A stretch of 64,000 nt of DNA from Luteimonas sp. RC10 (GTDB lineage: Bacteria > Pseudomonadota > Gammaproteobacteria > Xanthomonadales > Xanthomonadaceae): assembly GCF_014192745.1 (NCBI RefSeq), contig NZ_JACHYJ010000008.1:124001-188000 (forward strand), written 5' to 3'. The position numbers were made by a program, and so were the translations under genes. Shown one piece after another: positions 16,378 through 26,243 of this stretch. The notes under the pieces were generated by a model. It had not been told where the DNA came from. It searched no databases and saw only the letters and a list, made by a program, of their open reading frames with translations. How positions within the stretch are numbered: position 1 is the stretch's first letter; each line of letters starts with the position of its first letter.

Positions 16378-16433
16378 TATCGATAGCCTGAACCTATCGA
16401 TAGGATTCGACTTATCGATTTTACATATCGATA
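16378..16433. promoter_or_regulatory. Four TATCGAT(A/T) boxes between small transcript and ahpC
   Basis: TATCGATA at 16378, 16395 and 16426, and TATCGATT at 16413. Spacings are 17, 18 and 13 bases. The AT-rich array is unlike the surrounding GC-rich DNA and sits between two divergent starts, so it is very likely an operator region. Confidence 0.5.
16382..16398. promoter_or_regulatory. OxyR-like half site upstream of ahpC
   Basis: GATAG-N7-CTATC, that is ATAG and CTAT separated by exactly seven bases, as in OxyR consensus half-operators. A weaker ATAG-N7-CTTA follows at 16400-16414. It ends just upstream of the predicted ahpC -35, where OxyR contacts RNA polymerase. OxyR is encoded in the same operon. 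Confidence 0.5.
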
Positions 16434-16448
16434 GGGCTTGCCTACTCT
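16420..16448 (+). promoter_or_regulatory. Predicted ahpC promoter
   Basis: TTTACA (16420-16425) and TACTCT (16443-16448) are spaced by 17 bases. The ahpC start codon follows 66 bases later with AAGGAG as its ribosome binding site. Confidence 0.45.
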
Positions 16449-16514
16449 ATGTCCAGCCGGTCTCTCCGGCCGCCGGCCAGCCACGGCCGCACCCTCTTCA
16501 CCCAAGGAGTTTCC

Positions 16515-17078
16515 ATGTCCCTCATCAACACCGAGATCAAGCCGTTCAAGGCCACCGCGTTCCAGAACGGCGAGTTCGTCGAAGTCAGCAACGAGAGCCT
16601 GAAGGGCAAGTGGTCGGTGCTGATCTTCATGCCGGCCGCCTTCACCTTCAACTGCCCGACCGAGGTCGAGGACGCCGCCGAGCATTACGCCGAGTTCCAG
16701 AAGGCTGGCGCCGAGGTCTATATCGTCACCACCGACACGCACTTCTCGCACAAGGTGTGGCACGAGACCTCGCCTGCCGTCGGCAAGGCGCAGTTCCCAC
16801 TGGTCGGTGACCCGACCCACCAGCTGACCCGCGCGTTCGGCGTGCACATCGAGGAAGAAGGCCTCGCGCTGCGTGGCACCTTCATCATCAACCCCGAAGG
16901 CGTGATCAAGACGCTGGAGATCCACGACAACGCCATCGCCCGCGACGTCACCGAGACCCTGCGCAAGCTCAAGGCCGCGCAGTACGTCGCCGCCCATCCG
17001 AACGAGGTCTGCCCGGCCAAGTGGAAGGAAGGCGAGAAGACCCTCGCACCGTCGCTGGATCTGGTCGGCAAGATCTGA
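16515..17078 (+). CDS. ahpC: Alkyl hydroperoxide reductase subunit C
   Basis: A 187-residue typical 2-Cys peroxiredoxin. Peroxidatic Cys47 lies in FTFNCPTE and resolving Cys166 in EVCPAKW, with GVHIEEEGLALRGTF and the C-terminal KEGEKTLAPSLDLVGKI of the AhpC subfamily. It reduces H2O2 and organic hydroperoxides in the cytoplasm using electrons from AhpF. The ATG at 16515 follows AAGGAG at five bases. It is the first gene of an ahpC-ahpF-oxyR cluster, an order known from Xanthomonas. The OxyR-like site upstream predicts peroxide induction. Confidence 0.97.
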   Translation: MSLINTEIKPFKATAFQNGEFVEVSNESLKGKWSVLIFMPAAFTFNCPTEVEDAAEHYAEFQKAGAEVYIVTTDTHFSHKVWHETSPAVGKAQFPLVGDPTHQLTRAFGVHIEEEGLALRGTFIINPEGVIKTLEIHDNAIARDVTETLRKLKAAQYVAAHPNEVCPAKWKEGEKTLAPSLDLVGKI

Positions 17079-17087
17079 TCTGCGTGC

Positions 17088-17179
17088 CGGCCGCGGCGTG
17101 TGCCGCGGCCGCCTCCATCCCCGCTTCGGGGATGGAGGCGAACCGGAGCCCGTGCGTGCGCGGTTTCCGGTTCGCCTCC
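17088..17179 (+). promoter_or_regulatory. Three successive hairpins between ahpC and ahpF
   Basis: Hairpin 1: 10-base arms 17088-17097/17102-17111. Hairpin 2: 12-base arms 17111-17122/17128-17139. Hairpin 3: 13-base arms 17134-17146/17167-17179. Hairpins 2 and 3 share GGAGGC at 17134-17139, so only one can form at a time. No T-tract follows. Likely roles are attenuation, processing or 3' protection of ahpC mRNA. Confidence 0.5.
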
Positions 17180-17246
17180 CTCCCGCCGTCCGATGCGCCG
17201 TCATGGCCCGTCGCGTACCGCCCCACCCTGCCTCCAGGAGCCGACC

Positions 17247-18827
17247 ATGTTGGAAGCCAACCTCAAAGCCCAGCTCAAGGGCTACCTGGCCCGCGCCGTG
17301 CGCCCGATCCATATCGTGGCCTCGCTCGACGACAGCCCCAAGTCCGCCGAACTGCGCAGCCTGCTCGATGACCTCGCCGAAGCCAGCGATCGCATCACGA
17401 TCGACCTGGGCGGCGACGATGCGCGGCGCCCATCGTTCGCGCTGACCTCCCCGGGTCACGACATCTCGCTGCGCTTTGCCGGCCTGCCGATGGGGCATGA
17501 GTTCACCTCGCTGGTGCTGGCGCTGCTGCAGGTCGGCGGCCACCCGTCGAAGGCTGCGCAGGAGACGCTCGAACAGGTCGCCGCGCTCGAGGGTGACTAT
17601 CTGTTCGAGACCTACTACTCGCTGTCGTGCCAGAACTGCCCGGACGTGGTGCAGGCGCTGAATCTTGCGGCGGTGCTCAATCCGCGCATCCGCCACGTGG
17701 CCATCGACGGCGCGCTGTTCCAGGACGAGGTCGAGGCGCGCGAGATCATGTCGGTGCCGACCGTGTTCCTCAACGGCGAGAAGTTCGATCAGGGCCGGAT
17801 GACGCTCGAGCAGATCGTCGCCAAGCTCGACACCGGTGCGGCGAAGCGCGAGGCCGCGAAGATCGCCGACAAGGCGCCGTTCGAGGTGCTGGTCGTGGGC
17901 GGCGGTCCGGCCGGCGCGGCCGCGGCGATCTACGCCGCGCGCAAGGGCATCCGCACCGGCATCGCCGCCGAACGCTTCGGCGGCCAGGTGCTCGACACGA
18001 TGGCGATCGAGAATTTCATCTCGGTCAAGGAGACCGAGGGCCCGAAGCTCGCCGCCGCACTCGAGCAGCACGTGCGCGAGTACGAGGTCGACATCATGAA
18101 TCTGCAGCGCGGCACGCGACTGGTGCCGGCCGGCGACGACGGGCTGATCGAGGTGCAACTGGAAAACGGCGCGTCGCTGCGCTCGCGGACCGTGGTGCTG
18201 GCCACCGGCGCGCGCTGGCGGCAGATGAACGTGCCGGGCGAGGAGCAGTACCGCAACAAGGGCGTGGCCTACTGCCCGCATTGCGACGGGCCGCTGTTCA
18301 AGGGCAAGCGCGTGGCGGTGATCGGTGGCGGCAACTCCGGCGTCGAAGCCGCGATCGACCTGGCTGGCATCGTCGCCCACGTCACGCTGATCGAATTCGA
18401 CGCGCAGCTGCGCGCCGACGAGGTGCTGCAGCGCAAGCTGCGCAGCCTGGCGAACGTGCGCATCGTCACCAGCGCGCAGACGACCGAGGTGCTCGGCGAC
18501 GGCAGCCGGGTCAACGGCCTGGTGTACCGCGATCGCGTCGGCGGCGGCGATCACCGCGTCGAACTCGAAGGCGTGTTCGTGCAGATCGGCCTGCTGCCCA
18601 ACACCGAGTGGTTGAAGGGCGTGGTCGAGTTGAGCCCGCGCGGCGAGATCGTCGTCGATGCCCGTGGTCAGACCAGCGTGCCGGGCGTGTTCGCCGCCGG
18701 CGATGCGACCACCGTGCCCTACAAGCAGATCGTCATCGCGATGGGCGAAGGGTCGAAGGCAGCACTGAGCGCGTTCGACCACCTGATCCGGCACTCCGCG
18801 CCGGCACCACAGGTGGCGGCCGCCTGA
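17247..18827 (+). CDS. ahpF: Alkyl hydroperoxide reductase subunit F
   Basis: A 526-residue flavoprotein disulfide reductase. The N-terminal tandem thioredoxin-like domain (residues 1-200) has redox pair Cys128/Cys131 (SCQNC). Next come the FAD-binding motif [10 protein letters not shown] near 218, the second redox pair Cys343/Cys346 (CPHC) of the thioredoxin-reductase-like domain, an NADH-binding GGGNSG motif, and the FAD-closing [11 protein letters not shown]. It passes electrons from NADH to AhpC. The frame is open upstream, but the ATG at 17247 with CAGGAG before it gives the family start. The 168-base gap after ahpC holds alternative hairpins that could lower ahpF expression relative to ahpC. 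Confidence 0.97.
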   Translation: MLEANLKAQLKGYLARAVRPIHIVASLDDSPKSAELRSLLDDLAEASDRITIDLGGDDARRPSFALTSPGHDISLRFAGLPMGHEFTSLVLALLQVGGHPSKAAQETLEQVAALEGDYLFETYYSLSCQNCPDVVQALNLAAVLNPRIRHVAIDGALFQDEVEAREIMSVPTVFLNGEKFDQGRMTLEQIVAKLDTGAAKREAAKIADKAPFEVLVVGGGPAGAAAAIYAARKGIRTGIAAERFGGQVLDTMAIENFISVKETEGPKLAAALEQHVREYEVDIMNLQRGTRLVPAGDDGLIEVQLENGASLRSRTVVLATGARWRQMNVPGEEQYRNKGVAYCPHCDGPLFKGKRVAVIGGGNSGVEAAIDLAGIVAHVTLIEFDAQLRADEVLQRKLRSLANVRIVTSAQTTEVLGDGSRVNGLVYRDRVGGGDHRVELEGVFVQIGLLPNTEWLKGVVELSPRGEIVVDARGQTSVPGVFAAGDATTVPYKQIVIAMGEGSKAALSAFDHLIRHSAPAPQVAAA

Positions 18828-18921
18828 GCATGGGCGCGCCCGCAGACCCTGCGACCTGCCCGGTCGTCGCAGTGCGGCGACGGGGCATCGCGTCGGCGCG
18901 CGGCCATCGGAGCACGCAGCG

Positions 18922-19842
18922 ATGAACCTGCGGGATCTGCGCTACTTCGTCGCATTGGCCGAGCACCGGCATTTCGGCCGCGCCGCGGCCAGCTGCTTCG
19001 TCAGCCAGCCGACGCTGTCGACGCAGATCCGCAAGCTGGAAGAGGAGCTGGGCGTGGCGCTGGTCGAACGCGCGCCGCGCAAGGTCATGCTGACCCCGAC
19101 CGGCCAGCAGATCGCCGAGCGCGCGCGGCGGATCGTCGCCGACATCGAGCAGATGAAGGATGTCGCGCGGCGCAGCGCCGACCCCGAAGCCGGCTCGATC
19201 CGGCTGGGCGTGTTTCCCACACTCGGGCCCTACCTGCTGCCGCACGCTGTGCCGCTGGTACGCGCACGTTTCCCCGAGCTCGAACTGCTGCTGATCGAGG
19301 AAAAGAGCGACGTGCTGCTGTCGCGGCTGCACGACGGCCGGCTCGATGCGGCGATTCTTGCCTTGCCGCTGGACGAGGAGCAGTTGCACACCCAGTTTCT
19401 GTTCGAAGAGCCGTTCGTGCTCGCGGTGTCCGATCGCCACCCGCTGGCCGCGCAGGACCGGCTGGACCTGCCGGCCCTGTCGCAGCAGAAGCTGCTGCTG
19501 CTCGAAGACGGCCATTGCATGCGCGAGCAGGCGCTGGACGTGTGCCGGTTGTCGGGCGCCGCCGAGCATGCCGAATTCCGCGCCACGAGTCTGGAAACGC
19601 TGCGCCAGATGGTCGCCGCGAACGTCGGCGTGACCCTGCTGCCGGTGCTCGCGACCAAGCCACCGGTGGCGCCGTCGCCGCATCTGCACCTGCTCGATTT
19701 CAGTGACACCCGCCCGACACGGCGGATCGCGATGGTGTGGCGCCGCAGCTCGGCGATGCACGATTTCCTGCTGCGGCTGGCCGAGGCGCTGCGCGCGCTG
19801 CCGGCCGGCTTGCTCGATCCGGCGGCGCCGCGCGCCGCCTGA
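18922..19842 (+). CDS. oxyR: Peroxide-sensing LysR regulator OxyR
   Basis: A 306-residue LysR-family regulator. The N-terminal DNA-binding helix-turn-helix spans residues 1-60 (MNLRDLRYFVALAEHRHFGR). The redox-active pair is at Cys199 and Cys208 (HCMREQALDVC), the same numbering as E. coli OxyR, so the peroxide switch is intact. It lies 94 bases after ahpF in the same direction and likely activates the ahpC promoter upstream. msrA follows in convergent orientation, adding another oxidative-damage gene to the cluster. Confidence 0.96.
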   Translation: MNLRDLRYFVALAEHRHFGRAAASCFVSQPTLSTQIRKLEEELGVALVERAPRKVMLTPTGQQIAERARRIVADIEQMKDVARRSADPEAGSIRLGVFPTLGPYLLPHAVPLVRARFPELELLLIEEKSDVLLSRLHDGRLDAAILALPLDEEQLHTQFLFEEPFVLAVSDRHPLAAQDRLDLPALSQQKLLLLEDGHCMREQALDVCRLSGAAEHAEFRATSLETLRQMVAANVGVTLLPVLATKPPVAPSPHLHLLDFSDTRPTRRIAMVWRRSSAMHDFLLRLAEALRALPAGLLDPAAPRAA

Positions 19843-19863
19843 GTCGGCCCTGCGCCGACGACG

Positions 19864-20517
<654 letters not shown>

Positions 20518-20583
20518 CATCGAACCCTCCTGCGGATGCGGCCGGTCGCCGCCTCTCATGGATGCGGCATGCCGAGCCGGGGT

Positions 20584-21516
20584 TCAAGGGCGCTGCGGCG
20601 GCGATGTCCGCGCGCGATCGCGGCCCTTCAGCCCGGCGAGGAAGATGCCGGCCAGCGTGCATGCCAGCCCCAGCCATTCGCGCGGCAGCGTCGGCCGCTG
20701 CAGCACCACCAGATCGAGCACGAACGCGCACACCGGCTGGGCAAGCAGCAACAGGCCCACCAGTGCGACCGGCAACTGCTGCATTGCCCGCGAAATCAGG
20801 ATCCAGCTCAGGCAATGCCCGAGCCCGGCCAGCACCAGCAGCCAGGCCAGGGCGCGCCAGCTCGGGATCGCGAACGACACGCCCTCGGCCAGGCCCGCCA
20901 GCCCCAGCAATACCGCACACAGCAGCGACACCAGCGCCAGCACCTGCGCGATCGGCGCGGCCCGCAGCGGCGCCAGCCGCTGTCCTGCGCGCTGCACCTG
21001 GCGCAGGCCGATGTTGTAGATCGCGTAGCACAGCCCGGTCCCCAGCCCCAGCCACACGCCCCAGCGATAGTCGGCCGGCAGCGCGGCCCAGTCGGCACCC
21101 AGCAGCAGCCACAGCCCCGCGAAGGCGAGCACGATGCCGCCCAGAAAGCGCGGCCCCAGCCGTTCGCCGAACAGCAGCATGCCGGCGAGCGCCATGAAGA
21201 ACACCTGCGCATTGGCCAGCAGCGTTGCCAGGCCGGGGCCGATCAGCAGGATGCTGCGATGCCACAGCCACAGGTCGGCAGCGAACGCGGCGGCGGGCAA
21301 CAGCGCCAGCCACCACAGCCGTGCCGGAATCGGCCGCCAATCGCGGCGCAGCGCGACCCAGAGCGTCAGCAGCGCACCGGCGAACAGCATGCGGTAGAAC
21401 GCCGAGATCGTCGGCGGCGTCCCGGCCAGACGCACCATCAGGCCATTGCTGCCGATCAACACGGCGCCGGCCAACATGCTCGCGAGCGCGGCGCGGCCGG
21501 CGGGAACGTCCTGCAT
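20584..21516 (-). CDS. EamA/DMT-superfamily transporter
   Basis: A 310-residue protein with about ten membrane helices in two EamA repeats ([20 protein letters not shown] starts the first; [20 protein letters not shown] the second). These proteins are inner-membrane metabolite or drug exporters; the substrate cannot be read from sequence. The start at 21516 gives a short N-terminus before helix 1. It lies between msrA and the diguanylate cyclase gene, all on the minus strand with gaps of about 60 bases. Confidence 0.88.
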   Translation of the reverse strand: MQDVPAGRAALASMLAGAVLIGSNGLMVRLAGTPPTISAFYRMLFAGALLTLWVALRRDWRPIPARLWWLALLPAAAFAADLWLWHRSILLIGPGLATLLANAQVFFMALAGMLLFGERLGPRFLGGIVLAFAGLWLLLGADWAALPADYRWGVWLGLGTGLCYAIYNIGLRQVQRAGQRLAPLRAAPIAQVLALVSLLCAVLLGLAGLAEGVSFAIPSWRALAWLLVLAGLGHCLSWILISRAMQQLPVALVGLLLLAQPVCAFVLDLVVLQRPTLPREWLGLACTLAGIFLAGLKGRDRARTSPPQRP

Positions 21517-21575
21517 GGCACCGATCCAGCGAGGGGGAGCGGCAGCGTAACAGCGCCCAGCCCCCGGCCTGCGCC

Positions 21576-23813
21576 TCAGGCGAAGACGGCTGGCGCCATC
21601 CGGACGCGATTCCTGCCCTCGTGCTTGGCGGCGTAGAGCGCCTTGTCGGCGCGCGACAGCGTCTCGGCGGCGGTACGTTCGCCGCGGCGTCGGGTCGCGA
21701 TGCCGATGCTGACCGACAGCCCGACGCGCGTACCTTCGTGGCGGACATCGACCTCCTCGACCGCCATGCGCATGCGCTCGCCGATGACCCGCGCCCGGGC
21801 GCCCTCCAGGCCCGGCAGCACGACCATGAACTCCTCGCCGCCGTAACGGCCGAACACCGCGCCGTCGCTCAAAGCGCCCTGCAGCGCGGCCGCGACCCGG
21901 CGCAGGCAGTCGTCGCCGCAGGCATGACCGTAGCGGTCGTTGACCGACTTGAAGTGATCCAGGTCGACGAACAGCACCGAGACCGGCCGTTCGTCGCGCT
22001 CCGCATCGGCGAAGATCCGCGCCACCCACTGGTCGAGCATGCGGCGGTTCATCGTGCCAGTCAGTGCGTCCATCTCGGCCGAGCGGCGCAGCTTGAGCGC
22101 GGCCGCCGCCTGGTCGACGTGCTGCTGCACCAGCCGCAGCAGTTCGGCGATCAGCGCCATGTCCTCGGGCAGGAATCCGGCGTCGCCGGCACGGCGCATC
22201 ACCAGCACGCCCCAGACCGGCGTGCGCATCTGCAGCGGCACCCAGGCCTCGATGGCCGGTCCGCGGCCTTCTTCCGGCGCAGGTTGCTGGGTCGCCACGC
22301 CAGCGACGGCCAGTCGGCGCAGGGCTTGCTCGCGCGAGGCGAGGCTGCGTTCGACGCGCGCCGCCACCCCGGCCGGCTCGACGAACACCCGGTCCACGCC
22401 GAGATAACCGCGCAGCATCACCGCGCACGACTCGGCAGGCACCAGCGGCATCAGGTGCTCGACCAGCAAGCGGAAACCGCAGGCCGGCAGGTCGCCCGCA
22501 TCCAGGCCGTCGAGCTGGGCCTGCAGGGCCGCCGACAGGTTCGCGCGGGCGGCCTCCCGGCGCATGCGGCGCTCGGTCTCCAGTCGCGCGATCCGGTCGC
22601 GATCGCGCTGATCGCGGTAATCGCCGATCCGCTGCACCAGTGCCAGGCCCAACACCAGCACGAACGCCACCGCGCCGCCCTGATAGCCCAGGTGGACCAG
22701 CGGTACGTCTGCGGCGAGGCCGTGCCGCACCAGGGCAGCCCAAGCACCGGCGACGACCGGCACCAATGCCGTCACCAGCAACCAGCCGGCCAGGCTGACG
22801 CCGCGGCGTGCGCCATCGACCAGCATCGCCAGTCCGGCGATGCCCGCCAGCAGCCAGCCGTAGGCGGTGACGCGTTCCATGACCCCATCGAGCGCCGGCA
22901 GGCGCAGAGCACAGACCGCGGCCAACGCCGTCAACACGCCTCCCAGCACGCGGACGATGGCCACCAGACGGTCGCGCCGTTCGGGCATCGCGTAGGCGCG
23001 CACCAGCGACAGCCAGACGGCGGCATACAGCAGCGCCAGCGCCGAGACCCCCTGTTCGCGCCACGCCCCAAGCAACGACGCGCCGGGCAGCCCGTACAGA
23101 TGGCCGTTGCGTGCCTGCAGCAGCAGCACCAGCACGACCACATAGCCGAAGAACCCCACGAACAGGCGGTCACGCGAGGCGTGCGCCAGCGCCAGCGCCA
23201 TCGCCGCCAGCGCCAACAGGCCGCCGTAGACCGCACCGGCCAGCGCGACACCCGAGCGCTCGATCCGCCGCACGTCGACGGCGCGGGCCAGCACCGGCCG
23301 CATCGTCGCCGGAAGCGGCCGGTCGGCATGCAGCGTCAGTTCCACCGGGCCCTGCCACTCCGGCAGCACGAAGCCGTAGCCGGTCGGCAACATGCCCTCA
23401 TCGTCACCGACCCGGAAGAAGCCGCGCGGTTCGCTTTGCCAGCCATCGGCCGCGCGCAGCTGCAACCCCTCGACCATTTCTCGGGGAAACCACAGCGCCC
23501 AACGCGCGCCGGCGGCATCGCCGCTCGGCAGCGTGAAACGCAGGCGCGCCTCGACCCCGGGGGCCGCATCGGACGCCGGGGCCAGGATCTCGACCGCGCG
23601 GCGCTCGCCCGGCCGCAACTGGGTGGAGGCGACCAGCGCGACGAACAGGCCCAGCAATAACAGCAGGCAGCCGGCCAGCACCCAGCCATGGCCGGGAATC
23701 GCACGCGCACGTTCGCTGCTCGTCATCGGCGGGCCCTCTCGCACACGCCGGCGCGCGGCCGACACATCGTCGCCCACGCGCCGCCCGCGCGCGTTGTCGC
23801 TGTCGCGCTGCAT
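21576..23813 (-). CDS. Membrane diguanylate cyclase with 7TMR-DISM-like sensor
   Basis: A 745-residue protein. After an N-terminal helix comes a ~160-residue periplasmic region, seven closely spaced membrane helices, a coiled coil ([17 protein letters not shown]), a GAF-like segment, and a C-terminal GGDEF domain. The active site is GGEEF (RYGGEEF) with the metal site [12 protein letters not shown], so it should make c-di-GMP. The RxxD inhibitory site expected just before the active site reads SDGA, so product inhibition by that site is unlikely. The ATG at 23813 is chosen for its AAGGAG; 23726 is an alternative. No EAL domain is present. Confidence 0.85.
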   Translation of the reverse strand: MQRDSDNARGRRVGDDVSAARRRVREGPPMTSSERARAIPGHGWVLAGCLLLLLGLFVALVASTQLRPGERRAVEILAPASDAAPGVEARLRFTLPSGDAAGARWALWFPREMVEGLQLRAADGWQSEPRGFFRVGDDEGMLPTGYGFVLPEWQGPVELTLHADRPLPATMRPVLARAVDVRRIERSGVALAGAVYGGLLALAAMALALAHASRDRLFVGFFGYVVVLVLLLQARNGHLYGLPGASLLGAWREQGVSALALLYAAVWLSLVRAYAMPERRDRLVAIVRVLGGVLTALAAVCALRLPALDGVMERVTAYGWLLAGIAGLAMLVDGARRGVSLAGWLLVTALVPVVAGAWAALVRHGLAADVPLVHLGYQGGAVAFVLVLGLALVQRIGDYRDQRDRDRIARLETERRMRREAARANLSAALQAQLDGLDAGDLPACGFRLLVEHLMPLVPAESCAVMLRGYLGVDRVFVEPAGVAARVERSLASREQALRRLAVAGVATQQPAPEEGRGPAIEAWVPLQMRTPVWGVLVMRRAGDAGFLPEDMALIAELLRLVQQHVDQAAAALKLRRSAEMDALTGTMNRRMLDQWVARIFADAERDERPVSVLFVDLDHFKSVNDRYGHACGDDCLRRVAAALQGALSDGAVFGRYGGEEFMVVLPGLEGARARVIGERMRMAVEEVDVRHEGTRVGLSVSIGIATRRRGERTAAETLSRADKALYAAKHEGRNRVRMAPAVFA

Positions 23814-23971
23814 CCTGCTCCTTCCCGTCGGAAATCCGTACTCCGTCACAACATTATGTCACTGGCGGTCACAGAAGCGCGGCACCCCGGGTAGGGCTCG
23901 CCTCCGTCGGCCCCACCGGCCGGTCCGCTACACTGCGCAGTTCATTCCGCATCCCCCGAGCCGTCCGCCCC

Positions 23972-25738
23972 ATGTCCGCAGGTCCGATCGAATCCGCCGC
24001 CCCGCCCACCGACGCCGCCGCTCCGGTGCGCCAGGACTTCATCCGGCAGATCGTCCGCGAGGACCTCGCCAGCGGCCGGCACACCACGGTCCGGACCCGT
24101 TTCCCGCCCGAGCCCAATGGCTATCTGCACATCGGCCACGCCAAGGCGATCTGCCTGGACTTCGGCATCGCCGATGAGTTCGGCGGGCGGTGCAACCTGC
24201 GCTTCGACGACACCAACCCGGAAAAGGAAGACCTCGCGTTCGTGCGCGCGATCGAGGACGACGTGCGCTGGCTAGGCTTCGACTGGGCCGAACTGCGCCA
24301 CGCCTCGGACTACTTCGAGGTCTATTACCTGGCCGCCGAGAAGCTCATCGCGCAGGGCGATGCCTTCGTCTGCGACCTGACCGCCGAGCAGGTCCGCGAG
24401 TATCGCGGCACGCTGACCGAGCCGGGCCGCAATTCGCCGTTCCGCGACCGCAGCGTGGACGAGAACCTGGACCTGTTCCGGCGCATGCGCGCCGGCGAGT
24501 TCGCCGACGGCACGCGCACGCTGCGCGCAAAGATCGACATGGCCAGCGGCAATATGAATCTGCGCGACCCGGCGCTGTACCGGATCAAGCATCTCGCCCA
24601 CCAGAACACCGGCGATGCCTGGCCGATCTATCCGATGTACGACTATGCCCACGCGCTGGGCGACGCGGTCGAAGGCATCACCCACTCGCTGTGCACGCTG
24701 GAGTTCGAAGACCATCGCCCGCTCTACGACTGGGTCGTCGACCGGGTCGACCTGGCCGGACATCCCGAGCTGCTCGCATCGTTGACCGCGCGCGGCCTGC
24801 CGGTCGTCGCGGCCAAGCCGCGTCAGATCGAGTTCTCGCGCCTGAACATCAACTACACGGTGATGAGCAAGCGCAAGCTCACCCAACTGGTCGCCGATGG
24901 CCTGGTCGACGGCTGGGACGACCCGCGCATGTACACGTTGCAGGGGCTGCGCCGCCGCGGCTATACGCCCTCGAGCCTGCGGTTGCTGGTCGACCGGGTG
25001 GGCATCAGCAAGCAAAACTCGGTGATCGACTTCTCGGTGCTCGAAGGGGCGCTGCGCGACGACCTGGATGCGCGCGCGCCGCGGCGCATGGCGGTGATCG
25101 ACCCGCTCAAGCTGGTGCTGACCAACCTGCCCGAGGGCCATGCCGAAACGCTGACCTTCCCCAACCACCCCAAGGACGAGGCGCAGGGCACGCGCGAAGT
25201 GCCGTTCTCGCGCCAGCTGTGGATCGAGCGCGAGGATTTCGCCGAAGTACCGCCCAAGGGCTGGAAGCGCCTGGTGCCCGGCGGCGAAGTGCGCCTGCGC
25301 GGCGCCGGCATCGTGCGCGTCGACAAGGTGATCAAGGACGCCGACGGTGCGATCGTCGAGTTGCGCGGCACGCTCGATCCCGAGTCGCGACCCGGCATGG
25401 AAGGCGCCAACCGCAAGGTCAAGGGCACGATCCACTGGGTCAGCGCCGCGCATGCGGTCCAGGCCGAGGTGCGGCTCTACGACCGCCTGTTCGTGGTCGA
25501 AAAGCCCGACGACGAATCCACCGGCAAGACCTACCGCGATCATCTCAATCCCGAGTCCAAGCGCAGCACCACCGGCTACGTGGAGCCTGCCGCGGCGCAG
25601 GCCGCGCCCGAGCAGGCGTTCCAGTTCGAGCGCCTGGGCTACTTCGTCGCCGACCGCTACGACCACGCCAGCGACAAGCCGGTGTTCAACCGCAGCGTCA
25701 CCTTGCGCGACGTCTGGACCTCGGCCAAGCCCGGCTGA
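23972..25738 (+). CDS. glnS: Glutaminyl-tRNA synthetase
   Basis: A 588-residue class I synthetase. The HIGH motif is at residues 53-56 ([12 protein letters not shown]), the KMSKS-equivalent VMSKR near 297, and the [10 protein letters not shown] motif in between. The C-terminal anticodon-binding beta-barrels end in [11 protein letters not shown]. It charges tRNA-Gln directly in the cytoplasm, so no Gln amidation route is needed. The ATG at 23972 has no clear Shine-Dalgarno; a TACACT -10-like element lies 37 bases upstream (23929-23934). A strong hairpin follows the stop. Confidence 0.97.
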   Translation: MSAGPIESAAPPTDAAAPVRQDFIRQIVREDLASGRHTTVRTRFPPEPNGYLHIGHAKAICLDFGIADEFGGRCNLRFDDTNPEKEDLAFVRAIEDDVRWLGFDWAELRHASDYFEVYYLAAEKLIAQGDAFVCDLTAEQVREYRGTLTEPGRNSPFRDRSVDENLDLFRRMRAGEFADGTRTLRAKIDMASGNMNLRDPALYRIKHLAHQNTGDAWPIYPMYDYAHALGDAVEGITHSLCTLEFEDHRPLYDWVVDRVDLAGHPELLASLTARGLPVVAAKPRQIEFSRLNINYTVMSKRKLTQLVADGLVDGWDDPRMYTLQGLRRRGYTPSSLRLLVDRVGISKQNSVIDFSVLEGALRDDLDARAPRRMAVIDPLKLVLTNLPEGHAETLTFPNHPKDEAQGTREVPFSRQLWIEREDFAEVPPKGWKRLVPGGEVRLRGAGIVRVDKVIKDADGAIVELRGTLDPESRPGMEGANRKVKGTIHWVSAAHAVQAEVRLYDRLFVVEKPDDESTGKTYRDHLNPESKRSTTGYVEPAAAQAAPEQAFQFERLGYFVADRYDHASDKPVFNRSVTLRDVWTSAKPG

Positions 25739-25745
25739 TGGCCCG

Positions 25746-25785
25746 GGCGTGTCGGTGCGCGCCCGCCGCGCGCACTCGACACGCC
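25746..25785 (+). terminator. Long hairpin after glnS
   Basis: Arms GGCGTGTCG-GTGCGCGC and GCGCGCAC-t-CGACACGCC pair over 17 bases with one bulge and a five-base loop, eight bases after the glnS stop codon. There is no T-tract, so it may be a 3' stabiliser or a factor-assisted terminator. Confidence 0.45.
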
Positions 25786-25801
25786 GACGGGGCCGGAGCG
25801 G

Positions 25802-25807
25802 TACCAT
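25802..25807 (+). promoter_or_regulatory. -10-like hexamer directly before a lipoprotein gene
   Basis: TACCAT lies seven bases before the ATG at 25815, with no Shine-Dalgarno. This is the same arrangement as before the Nudix gene at 11918. Confidence 0.35.
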
Positions 25808-25814
25808 CGCGCCG

Positions 25815-26204
25815 ATGAATCGTTTGCGCTCCCTGCTGTTCGGCCTCTTGACCCTCGTGTCGTTGCTCGCGCTTGCGGCCTGCGCCGCGCCGCAGGCACC
25901 GAGCACGCCACCGGCAGGCGTGCCCGCCGGCGCGCCTCCGGCCCTGTCGGCTGGCACTGGCAACCCGCTCGCCCCCGACACCGGCTGCAACGTCGATGCC
26001 GACTGCACCGTCAAGAATGTCGGCAACTGCTGCGGCGTCTATCCGGCCTGCGTCCATCGCGACGCCGCGGTCGACCCGCAGGCCGTCGCGGCCGACTGCG
26101 CCGCGCGCGGCTTGGCCTCGGTCTGCGGCTTCCGCGAGATCGAGGCCTGCCGCTGCGTCTCCAACCGCTGCGAAGCGGCGCCGATGCGTGTGCACACGCG
26201 CTGA
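25815..26204 (+). CDS. Cysteine-rich lipoprotein of unknown function
   Basis: A 129-residue protein I do not recognise. It has a lipoprotein signal peptide (LLALAACAAP, lipobox LAAC), a Pro/Ala-rich linker of about 30 residues, then a compact ~70-residue domain with ten cysteines, including NCCGVYPAC and ACRCVSNRC. An even number in a periplasmic protein suggests about five disulfides. The pattern recalls small disulfide-stabilised binding or inhibitor domains, but I cannot name a family. It is downstream of glnS but has its own -10-like element seven bases from the ATG. Confidence 0.75.
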   Translation: MNRLRSLLFGLLTLVSLLALAACAAPQAPSTPPAGVPAGAPPALSAGTGNPLAPDTGCNVDADCTVKNVGNCCGVYPACVHRDAAVDPQAVAADCAARGLASVCGFREIEACRCVSNRCEAAPMRVHTR

Positions 26205-26243
26205 CCGCGGCTTCGCCGCCTCGCTTCTTTCAAGGTATCTGCA

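Noticed and set aside
16382..16414. A complete four-part OxyR operator (ATAG-N7-CTAT-N7-ATAG-N7-CTAT)
   Set aside because: Only the first ATAG-N7-CTAT pair is exact; the second pair is out of register (ATAG overlaps two bases after CTAT) and ends in CTTA. Reported as a half site only.
16377..18794. Long minus-strand open frame (805 codons) opposite ahpC and ahpF
   Set aside because: It is antisense to two strongly conserved genes. High-GC codon structure produces such frames; its translation is low-complexity Arg/His/Gln with no domain.
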